Source: Bremia lactucae (lineage: Eukaryota; Oomycota; Peronosporomycetes; Peronosporales; Peronosporaceae). From it: 64,000 nucleotides of DNA. The stretch lies in NCBI RefSeq assembly GCF_004359215.1, contig NC_090610.1:6534611-6598610 (forward strand), in the 5' to 3' direction. Below, piece after piece: positions 55,378 through 64,000 of this stretch. Positions within the stretch are counted from its first letter, which is position 1. The number at the start of each line of letters is the position of its first letter. The notes under the pieces are model-generated. The model saw only the letters and a list, made by a program, of their open reading frames with translations, was not told the origin of the DNA and ran no database searches. The translations under genes were made by a program, and so were the position numbers.

Positions 55378-55389
55378 TGGTAGCACTAG
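55378..55389 (+). promoter_or_regulatory. primer-binding site of D-3
   Basis: TGGTAGCACTAG two bases after the LTR end; same as in D-2 and A-1. Confidence 0.75.
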
Positions 55390-56540
55390 TAGTCAATCTA
55401 CGCCTGAGTCTTCAAAAACTAAGCCTTCATTGAAACGGAAGAGTTTCAAGAACATTCAGAGGCGCAAACCGCAGCTTATGAGAAGCTCAAAACTTTGTTT
55501 GCCCTTGAACATGTATGGTTCGTTATATTTCAGGGACCTGAGGTCCTGCATGCAAGGCTTGAAGCCTTCATGCGATATGAATCCTCCCTGAATGCCAGGT
55601 ACAAGATCCCCTTGCGGCATCTATGCCAACCCGATACATCTCTGTACCTGATTCAGAGCCGAAGGCTCGCCCTCTAGCTGTCAATGTAAAGACATTTGAG
55701 GGGGAACAGGGAGAAAATCTCCCTTTTTGGATCAAGTAGATGGAGATGTCCACTGACTCCGCCTTGTTTTAACAGAACGGCAAAACGTTGTTATGGCCAT
55801 TTCCAAACTCGGAGGTAGAGCCATGGAGTGGGCGCTGTCGTGCAGTACGTCCATAAACGAAGCTTTTCATTCATGGGATTCGCTGAAATAGCAAACGACT
55901 AGCGTGTCTCCACCGCCTGATCAGGCTTTTCGCATGCGATCACGGCTCCTAGCGACTCGACAGGGCAAACGAACCCTAGGGGACTATGTCCAGGAGTTGA
56001 GAACTCTCATTACATCTATGCATCAAGACCAGTGCAGGAAGCAATTGTTGTAGCGATCTTTATGGGGGGTCTTAATGAGGGCGTTGCCCGGCCGGAATTA
56101 TTTCGATATCATCCCGCTCTTTTCGAAGAGGCAGTTGCCATAGCGCTACGCGCTGAGTTCGACTTTAAGTCTGCTCGTGTTAGCACGCCTGTTTACCGAA
56201 CAAGCTCCTCGAGCAGATGGTCTCGGTCTATGTTTCGTGCTTCCACAGATAGAACATCCGTGGATGCTTTATGTGCGTAAGCACGAAAGATTTACGTCCG
56301 GCCTGCCCCTACGAAATATGATTAAAGCTCCAAAGAGTACCAATTCCGACCTGTACCAGAAACCTGGTACGGTGCGAAAAAACGTCGATACCCAGTAGGT
56401 GCGGGGCGCCCTATTGAGGAAGACCTAGGCTCTGTTGAACCTCTAGGAGGTGAGAGTAAACAAGGCCTAGACCCAATTAGCTCGGTGCGTAATGGCACTG
56501 GACGTGAGTACAAGCCTAGCTTGCTAGTCGCTCAAGCGAC
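55390..56540 (+). pseudogene. element D-3: gag
   Basis: Capsid sequence can be read across frames from about 55690 (GENLPFWI, then MAISKLGG) to 56280 (the frame 56032-56280 reads VVAIFMGGLNEGVARPELFR and RYHPALFEEAVAIALRAEFD). No zinc knuckle was seen. A protease lead follows. Several stops are present. The order gag, protease, RT, RNase H, integrase, chromodomain in D-3 is complete, which makes it the reference copy of family D here. Confidence 0.75.
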
Positions 56541-57700
56541 TGTAAAGGGCTTTGATAAGACGAGGTCAATTTTAATTGACTCAGGAGCGTCTTACAATTA
56601 TGCTCGACGCCTTTCTCTTGAAGAAAGTCAATAATACGTTGAGGCGCTTAAAGCGCATGAAGGTGATACGATGACTATTCGCTTAGCGTATGGGACTCGT
56701 GTCACTGTTCCCAAAGTTCCATTGAGCTTAGGCATAAAGTTTCTGAACTTTGACAGTATTGAACGCTGTCTCGTCCTTGATTTGGATTTGAGATATGATC
56801 TCATCATTGGTATGGCGTGGCTTGAACGCCAAGAGCGATGGATCGATTGGAGGTGTAAGACCTTAGGCACCGCAATGTTCCTAGTTTTGGAGAGTCATAT
56901 ACCCACCTTTGCTAGGCAACAAAAGCGCTATAATTGCAGATCATGGACTGAGTCTGTCAGTATTTAAGACATTGGCATGTCTGAGTTAATAAACGCTAAT
57001 GTTAAAAACATTAATTGTGAGCCCGACTCGGCAGAAATAAGTGGAAACGGCACGTACTTTGTCGAGTGACACTCGTTGTAATAACGATTCACTGAACGCT
57101 AGAAGCATTGGCCTAAAGCCGTGTCATCAAGGGTGCAATATTTCCAAGATACGTGGAGTGGCACGTCTAGTCCACCGAGTGTGGTCGGCCGTGGTGGCAC
57201 CACACTAAGTGTCAATAGTGACAATATTGGCGATTCGCCAGGGCATTTCGGGTCAAACCTTTCTCGTAAATGGTCACTGGACAATAAAGCTGAGCTATCT
57301 AACTTCTTGTCGAATGTCGAATTAGCTACCGTCTCTGGTAGGCTTGAAAATTTGGGGACGTGAATGTTTCGGCCTCTGGAAGGCGTATTGTCTCGACTCC
57401 GAGACAGGGGAGACGCGAAGCAACTTCCCTCTCAAAGTGATACGAGTGAGCAATTATATACGCTTGTAAATGGTGTAACCGGTAATATCGAGGAAGAAGT
57501 TAGCCTTGAAGCAATCCCTTTGCTACATGCATTTTAAGAGCTAGACGAAATGTCTTTTGATGAGTGCGGCCGAGCTTTGAAGGCTGGCAACTTATCTGAA
57601 ATGGTAGTCATTCGACCAACGATTGAGTTAAACCCATCGTCAATTATGTCCTGGATGACACAAAAGCTGCACTTAGTTCGCGGAGTGGTCACTGATCCTT
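56541..57700 (+). pseudogene. element D-3: protease and linker
   Basis: SILIDSGASYNYAR near 56570-56610 holds the retropepsin D-S-G triad. SIERCLVLDLDLRYDLIIGM and AWLERQERWIDWR close the domain at 56755-56850. The linker to RT (56850-57700) aligns with D-1 3900-4860 and D-2 21370-22380 and is broken by stops. Confidence 0.8.
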
Positions 57701-59000
57701 AAAATCATACGGATCCATTTTATTTCTTGATTAAGGAATTCCAAGATGTGGTGCTAATAATCCACCATCTGTTTTACCTCCGGATAGAGGTGTTCGTCAT
57801 GAAATTGACTTGGTTTCGGGAACCAAATACTGTGTCACAAGAAAATGGCCTTTACCAAGGGAGCAGTGTGACACCATTGACGATTTCTTTCGTGCTAAGC
57901 ACGAGGCTGGAATGGTACGAGAGAGCAAATCTCCTCATTCGACACCGACATTTTGTGTCAAAAAGCCAAATGGTAAATGGCACATTCTACATGCTTATAA
58001 TAAGCATAATGCTGCCACTATACCAGCACAAAACCCCATTCCTAGAAAGGATGTTCTTCAGATCAATATAGTGAAATGTACAATGTACAGTGCACTTGAC
58101 ATAGTCGATGTCCATTACCAACTGCTCATGCGAGCTAGCGATATCCCGCTTAAAGCGGTCAGCACTCCAAGCGGGAAACTATGGAAGTGGTTGGTTATGC
58201 TACAAGGGCTTTCCAACGCCGCGGCAACATTTATTCGTCTAGTGACGCAACTGTCCCGCCCTCATCGAGGTTATGCACTGACTTAATTTGATGGCATGTT
58301 GTCCGTAGTCGTGCGCATTAGGGTCAGTCGGATATGAAAATACCATTTGCGAGCAGTGCTCGAGCGTATGCGCAAAATCAAATTGTATGTTAGTGCATCT
58401 TAATCCAAAATGATGCAGAAGAAATCTCTTTCTTAGGGTGCTTAATTGGGAAGCTTGTCCTTAGAGCAGACTTTGCGAAGGGAAGAGCCATAGAAAGGAC
58501 TTGTGTAAGTGGCTGGACCCAGTCAACTACTCGCACAAGTACCGTGAAAATTATGCTGAATTGACTCGGCCATTATCAAATCTTATTAAGATGTATACGG
58601 ATTGGAGCTGGACAAGCGCCAAAACTGACGCTTTAAAGCAGTTAGGACAGTCGTATCTATGCTCCGACTTTAGCTCTGCCATGTCCTAATCGGTCTCTCA
58701 GTGTCGTCTGTGACGCATCCGATTTTGCCACAGGTAGCGCTCTATGACAAAAGATGAAGATGGGCGGGACCGCGTCATTGCGATCGAGTCTAGGCAGCTT
58801 AAAGCTGCAGAAAACAAGTACCCAGTTCATGACAAAGAGGTGCTTGCCATGAATTATGCTCTTTTCAATTTCAGACTACCCTGCTTGGCTCTAAGGCTTT
58901 TGTGGTCCATACTTTTAACTTGCGTCTTTACGCAGCGCGACTGAGTCGCCTCATCGAATACAGATAATCGTTTAGTGGCTTTTATAACTTGCTGAAGATA
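57701..59000 (+). pseudogene. element D-3: reverse transcriptase and RNase H
   Basis: The frame 57810-58286 carries the RT start (GTKYCVTRKWPLP, RESKSPHSTPTFCV, YSALDIVDVHYQLLM) up to the palm. The catalytic Y-x-D-D region near 58290 is destroyed. RT end is at 58501-58600 (PVNYSHKYRENYAELTRPLS) and RNase H at 58700-58900 (VCDASDFATGSAL, then NKYPVHDKEVLAMNYALFNF). Bases 58460-58830 are almost identical to D-1 5510-5880, including the same lesions. Confidence 0.8.
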
Positions 59001-60280
59001 ACTTCGAGGTGAAGTATAAGCTGGAAAGCAAATTTCGTTGTTGATGTGTTATCATGCAGATCAGATTATAAGCTCGCTCATGTTACGGTTTTAGCGTCGC
59101 CACTCGCTTCCTCCGCGCATCGTCCTTTATTCAAGAAACTTATGTATCAAATCCTCTTTGAGCCGCATGGTACTGCTTTTAGTGGTCATCTCGGTGAGAA
59201 AAGACTTATGGCCCCGTGACTAGGAATTAGTGGTGGCCCAAACTGTACAAATGGGTCAGTATATGTGTTTGCACACGTAAAAACCTGTCAACGGGTCATA
59301 CCCTCGGCTCATGCAACTACGCCACTGGCCAGTTTGCCCGCACCTACTGGGTGTTAAAAGCCCATCAGTATGGATTTTGGCCTACGGAAAGATTTTTTAT
59401 CTTTTTTTTTGAAAAAAACACGGGCGTCGGGGTATTTGTTGAACAATTTAGCAAAATGGCTCACTTAGGGTATGCCGTATATCATTGACGGCACAGGTGC
59501 AGCAAAGCTATCTGTTATTATAATGATTGCGTGTTTTAACAATACGGTTTGCCAGTGGCAATTATCTCCAATTGGGACCCTCCTTTGTTACGTATTTGTT
59601 CTGGAAGTCGATCTTGCGAGCTTCGCATGAGATTGGACATGCCCACAGCGCATCAGCCACCGACCAATGGTCAGACTGAAACTTTCAACCGCATTATTAA
59701 ATACGTTCTGTGCAGTATGTATCAAAGCGCAGGAGCACAATGCTTCTGTGCTTGAGTTTGCGTTAAACAACGCTATTCTTGCCTCAACAGGGTATACTCC
59801 GTTCTATGAAAGCGATATGACCAACACATGCGTTCCGTAAACGATACAACTTCGTGATTTAGGGTTTGATGAAGGAGAAATGGCCGATCGGCTTGCTGAT
59901 AGTATCGCTATTACTGTTAGAAATCATACAAGCGGATTCTCGCAAAGCGAATAACTGTCTTATGACTTGTGTGTGATACTCTTCGTCGTCGCCACCGTAA
60001 TTGGTCCAATAAAGCGCGACGCAATTTGGTCTTAAAGACCGCAGACACTACGTTTGAAGGTAGGTTTAAAGCGTTAGTAAGACCCGGCGACCGACCGCAT
60101 AAGAATCAATACAGCATCTGCCTTAGCATTCGCTTGATCCTTTTGTTTGTCTTGGCTGTCAGCCATTGCCTAGCTTATACGCTTGTAATTTCTCGCAAGC
60201 TACGTAAACACTTAGTGTTCTACGTTGCTAAGTTAAGCCATAACGTGCGAGTCGTACTCATGATTTGAAGGCGCTTGCGT
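59001..60280 (+). pseudogene. element D-3: integrase
   Basis: Zinc-finger region about 59150-59370, catalytic core 59400-59830 (PTAHQPPTNGQTETFNRIIK, then FALNNAILASTGYTPFYESD across frames), linker to about 60050, and C-terminal end at 60100-60270 (ISRKLRKHLVFYVAKLSHN). Bases 59655-60000 match D-1 6696-7040 with about one mismatch. Stops such as CGTTCCGTAA are shared. Confidence 0.8.
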
Positions 60281-60680
60281 CGAGATAAGCGGCTGTGCTG
60301 CAGATCGCTGCATCCTCATCAGGATGTCTAGCTGGTCCTTCAAACGAGATTAGCGACGCTCTAACGTCATACGACGGTTTTGAACCGCGTGCAGGGTGCT
60401 CTCAGTTCGAGCAAAATTTTCATGAAGAAGTTGACCTCGTGTCTTAAATCCAAGGAAGACTCCTTCGACATTTTGGCCACCTCTCGCGTTGCTCGCCGAG
60501 CAACGGAACATTTAAATCCACGTGGAGAAACTTTAAAGCGACGTCGTAGCAAAGGTCAATACCAATATCTTGTTAAGTGACTTGGGTACCCTTCTTCGGA
60601 AAAGCTTGGGATTCGAGGTACACCTTCGGCAAGATTGCCCTAACGCCGTTTACATTTTAAATGCCGCACTCAGGGTCAAC
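60281..60680 (+). pseudogene. element D-3: chromodomain end of pol
   Basis: The frame 60380-60580 ends in RRSKGQYQYLVK, then a TGA where W is expected, then LGYPSSEKL and, after a frame change, a VHLRQDCPNAV-like end. This is a chromodomain (YLVKWLGY pattern) with one stop and one frameshift. D-1 lost this part at the 7448 junction. Confidence 0.75.
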
Positions 60681-61643
60681 TTGCATCAAACAACGCTCTC
60701 ACCAATCGAGGTGAGAAAAGATGGATCCTATATCTAAACGCGGCTTGGATCCATTGTTACGTGAGCAACTGAAGCGCTACAGTGCTGGCTAGGCCTAGTC
60801 TCGCATTTTCGCTAATACGCCGCGATTAAGCGGCCTTTGGCTTTCAGCCTTTTAAAATCAAGGCGAGATTTTCATTCTAAACTAACGTCGTTCGCATCGG
60901 CATAGTCTCTAATAGGCCAAATATTTCAAAGGCGACAGGCCCGATGGACCCGTCGAATGAACGATATTTCATATCGTTTTCCGACTCGTTTGGATATGAA
61001 GCGATCGGGATTATCCGCATTGAAGACACAGAGGCACCTCGTGCTTGATCACGCAGACGCGTCAACTACTGACGTGGCATCATGATCAATGGCGTAAAGT
61101 ATCGCTCATGGAGAGTGGCGCGTGCAGCGAGCTCCTTCGGCGTACTTGCCTTGGACTTAGAGGTCCACAGTACCCAATTACGGCTTGCAACTTCTTGGAG
61201 GCGCTCTTCCGCACTAAGTGGTATTGACTATGAGATTTGATTCATAAGGGACGCCGCCAGACAATGAGCTTGCTCCCTCCTGTGGATTGCTTTTTGCTCT
61301 TCATCGACCGAATTCGTTCCTATGAAGGGCTCTTGGCCCGGTGTCATGCGTAAAGCGGTCAACACATCCGCGACACCACATGCTGAGGACGGATCCAGAG
61401 CCCGGCGATCTTCGTCATCACGCCGAAGCGTGTTGGGTTGGACTTCTCATCCTTGTTCTCAGACGTAGTGTGACTTTTATAGTCTACACTCCAATTGTCT
61501 CCGAGGGAGGAACTAAGAACTGGGGACCCACGCGTAGATGTCATGCGACAAAAAGAATGTAAAACACAACCGTAAGGTTAGCTGTGCAGTACCCGACTCA
61601 AAGAGGCAATGAGACGCATGCCGACACTCGGTGTCAACAGTCC
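60681..61643. other. D-3 region between pol and 3' LTR
   Basis: Nearly 1 kb follows the end of pol before the polypurine tract, more than a minimal element needs. Minus-strand frames at 61544-61359 (Ser-rich, NKDEKSNPTRFGVMTKIAG) and 61065-60877 (IPIASYPNESENDMKYRSFD) look protein-like, but there is no second intact D copy to compare. This may be the relic of an antisense gene like those in A and C. Confidence 0.35.
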
Positions 61644-61655
61644 GATGGGGGAGGA
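61644..61655 (+). promoter_or_regulatory. polypurine tract of D-3
   Basis: GATGGGGGAGGA directly before the LTR start TGTAATGAGG. Confidence 0.8.
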
Positions 61656-62125
61656 TGTAATGAGGTACACTTTGGTTGGTAAACCTGTAATGTGGTACAA
61701 TTCACCTGATAAGTATAATACCCTTTCTTTATACATATAGGTAATATCACTAGATTTTGATTGTTTTTGAGTAACATGCGTGGCAGCCACCAGATAGAGT
61801 TCTAATGGCAAAATCTTTATTCGATGTGGTAATGGTTAGGTTTTAATATTTTGAAACCTTACGTTAATTTCAGCCTTCTTTTTCATCTTAAAGTTTTAGT
61901 GGCTTCTTATGGCTTGCGTTGCGATCGGTGACGTAAAAGACTTTCCTAAGGTAAATTTGCTCTCGGACACTAGTTGCCACTTAGTTCTATAAGCCACTGA
62001 GTCCCTTGAAGTATGCAAAGCTTTACGAGCTTGTATGACTCTTCAAGCTTTTTAATGTACTAGTTTTGTAGAACTAATAGACTCTCTGAGCATTCTGACT
62101 TAAAGAGAGAGGTAGCTTCGCTACA
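61656..62125 (+). mobile_element. family D LTR, 3' LTR of D-3
   Basis: 470 bp, from TGTAATGAGGTACACTTTGG to GTAGCTTCGCTACA. It is clearly diverged from the 5' LTR, so the insertion is old. The flanks (ATTAC on the left of the element, GATCT on the right) do not form a target duplication. Confidence 0.85.
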
Positions 62126-62247
62126 GATCTACTATTGCACCTATTCGTCAAAGAAGCAGCGTCGAAGCTCAGCGCGAAGGTTTAAGTCAGCTGCATATTT
62201 GAAAGAGTCTCTCTCGTCGCAAATATAATTTCATATTGCTTGATTAA

Positions 62248-62679
62248 TGTAATGGGGCACTGCCGGCTTCAGTGCAAGTCCACTTCGCACTGCTTCAGTG
62301 CGAGTGGTGCCTCACGTCACTTCACGTACACTAGCACGTGCAGAGGAAGGCTCTCTTTTAAAGAGACTTGTTCAAAGAGGTTTAAATAAATACTGTATTT
62401 AATATAATTAAGTTCTTCTGTTTCTATCTATTTATACTAACTTAAATATAAACTAGTATAAAGCATGTAATAAAGTCTTATCGTTCTCTCTTTTTTCTCG
62501 CGTCCAGTGCTGCCTGGACCACGGAGCAAGTCGATATAATGGCCTATATTGACTAATGGATGAGCTTTCCGAATATTACTATGTTAAGCAATATCCTCCA
62601 GATATTTTCTACTTTTATGATAATATATTAATTAACGACCTTTAAGTGTTGATTGCATGTAAAGATACACTTCGTAACA
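62248..62679 (-). mobile_element. family C LTR, 3' LTR of element C-4
   Basis: Minus-strand start TGTTACGAAGTGTATC at 62679 and end GCCCCATTACA at 62248, 432 bp. It aligns with 47890-48331 throughout, and the polypurine tract adjoins at 62680-62692. The element continues beyond the window. Confidence 0.85.
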
Positions 62680-62692
62680 TCACCCTCCCTTA
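62680..62692 (-). promoter_or_regulatory. polypurine tract of element C-4
   Basis: Minus-strand TAAGGGAGGGTGA directly precedes the LTR start. Confidence 0.8.
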
Positions 62693-62795
62693 AAAGACAT
62701 TCACTCTGACTGTCATTGAATAGAGTGGTCACTATAAGAACACTTAATAGAAACGATGTTGATTGGTCAGAACCATCATTTTTAATTTTATCGCA

Positions 62796-64000
62796 TGGTA
62801 AACGAGTCCACGCGGTATGCAAATAGTGCGACGCTTTCAGCTGCGGTACATGCAGCCACAGGTGACGCATAATTGTCTCGTGCGGCAGGTGTTTCGTCTA
62901 CCGAAGTATCATCTTCTCCCGCAACTCTAAATGTTGCGGGAGCACGTGGTGAGTCACCACGTGAGCGCAACCCCTCTTTGGAGGTCGACTATGAATGTGA
63001 GTCGGACAAAATGGATGACTCGGGGAGAGCAGAACAGTCGCCTGATCGTCGTCAGGCGGCTGACTATGAGCCTTCGAATGAGGGGGCTCAATCAGAGAGA
63101 CGTGCTGGTAGCATGCGCTGTAGCATGTTCGGTTCCGACGATGAGGATGATTCCTCATCCCCAGCATTCGCACATATTTCTGTGCGTGGTGATGGCGATG
63201 GCGTAAGCCACGTAATAAAAGTTCTTGTGGTACCCCTGCTTCAGTGGGTACAACTGAGGGGAGCGTAGACAACAAAATATCTCGTCTTGCCCCTGAGAAG
63301 AAGCCTGGATTTTGCCCGAACAGGTAATCAATAGCTTGCCTGGAGATACTACTCGTCACAATAAATATCCCTTGTTTATTGCGACAAAGCTACGTAGCCT
63401 TGATCCCAGCGTGAAGAACTTTCGCGCTGAGGAAGATTTTTATCTCTATGCTTCTTTAAAGCATCGATGGTACAGTGTCAGCAACAAACGAGATAAAATC
63501 TCGTTGATGCAAGCCTGGATGCGTTAATTCGCAATGTCAAAGACGTTGGATGCGAAGCCTGGCTTCAAAGATATAACGCAATTCGCGTTAAGATTGAGAC
63601 ACTAACTTCAACCGGTCCAGGTTATTAATTGCATCGGTTATCTCGTCAGGCAGAACTTCCATGCCTCACGTGGGGTGATCCCTGTCCGTCTTGTGTTGAC
63701 CACACGAAGCCAGTGAAAGGGGATGTCTATTCTCTTTCTTCACCCTGGGGAAGAGCTCTCATCTCTATCGAGATGCGCGATGCGATTGACGTTTTGCAAT
63801 CGATTTACATGCGCCAGAGGCGCGTGTTTTGCGATGGACCTTCTGATCCATCAGACGGGTCTCGTCATACTGACGGACGAGGCCATCAACGTCAACAACC
63901 AGCTGGGAACGAGGCTCCCAGCTGTCATGCGAAGATGGATAACCGCCCTAGCGAACCAGATAACTCGTTTGCTGCCCCTTCACACCACGGTGGTTTGCAT
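62796..64000 (+). pseudogene. antisense ORF of element C-4 (aORF-C), 5' part
   Basis: ATG at 62796, a stop at 62870, then an open frame 62873-63215 with SSSPATLNVAGARGESPRER, MDDSGRAEQSPDRRQAADYE and MFGSDDEDDSSSP, the acidic segment of the C-2 frame. Later blocks (63312-63527, LFIATKLRSLDPSVKNFRAE; SLMQAWMR) and 63780-64000 follow C-2 across frame changes. Start position, order and protein similarity to C-2 are kept, and the frame runs out of the window. Function unknown. Confidence 0.65.
63845..64000 (-). pseudogene. element C-4: chromodomain end of pol
   Basis: Minus-strand reading NHRGVKGQQTSYLVR, a stop in place of W, then GGYPSSHDSWEPRSQLVVDV and GLVRQYDETR. This is the same chromodomain as in C-2 with one nonsense change, coded opposite to the antisense frame. 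Confidence 0.8.

Noticed and set aside
1..64000. CRISPR arrays, tRNA or rRNA genes, bacterial operons
   Set aside because: No spaced direct repeats, cloverleaf-like sequence or rRNA blocks were seen. The TGGTAGCA sites are primer-binding sites next to LTRs.

Overview
The window looks like nuclear DNA of a plant-pathogenic oomycete, most likely a downy mildew or Phytophthora relative (Peronosporaceae). Three things point there: a broken Crinkler-type (CRN) effector gene at the left edge, very compact genes with 47-86 bp introns, and a dense bed of decayed Ty3/gypsy LTR retrotransposons. Two runs of N (28989-29830 and 49924-50808) are assembly gaps. No rRNA, tRNA or CRISPR array was seen.

Three LTR families, named here A, C and D, account for most of the sequence. 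A has LTRs of about 520 bp starting TGTAACGGGCTAAA and no visible chromodomain. C has LTRs of about 440 bp starting TGTAACGRGGTGT, a gag zinc-knuckle relic and a chromodomain at the end of pol. D has LTRs of about 470 bp starting TGTAATGGGGCACAC and also a chromodomain. A and D share a primer-binding site beginning TGGTAGCA. Nearly all coding regions are broken by stops and frameshifts, and copies are nested, truncated or rearranged.

Layout: C LTR end (1-210) beside a CRN pseudogene (245-1088); D-1 (+, 2386-7448), cut by A-1 (-, 7449-11683); C-1 3' part (-, 11684-14150); A-2 (+, 14157-19897); D-2 (+, 20001-24890) holding a solo D LTR with an exact 5-bp target duplication; a mosaic of C and A pieces (24900-28752) with the best-preserved integrase reading frame; C-3 (+, 28943-32091); an unassigned stretch with a perfect 29-bp hairpin; A-3 (+, 34184-39036); C and D LTRs (39350-40209); a gene island (41440-47024); C-2 (-, 47553-53884) ending in an inverted duplication; D-3 (+, 55127-62125), the most complete element; and the 3' end of C-4 (-, 62248-64000).

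The gene island holds four apparently intact host genes: a CTDSPL2-like CTD phosphatase (five exons), the ESCRT-I subunit VPS28 (four exons), a membrane-anchored protein of unknown function on the minus strand, and a COMMD10-like COMM-domain protein (three exons). Spacing is 81 bp between the first two genes and 103 bp between the convergent stops. The last two genes diverge from a shared upstream region.

The most unusual feature is that families A and C each carry a second protein-coding region on the strand opposite to gag-pol, between the integrase and the 3' LTR. In C this antisense frame (about 800 codons) runs tail-to-tail through the chromodomain-coding end of pol and recurs in diverged copies. 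In A an unrelated antisense frame (about 350 codons) recurs in three copies. I recognise neither protein.
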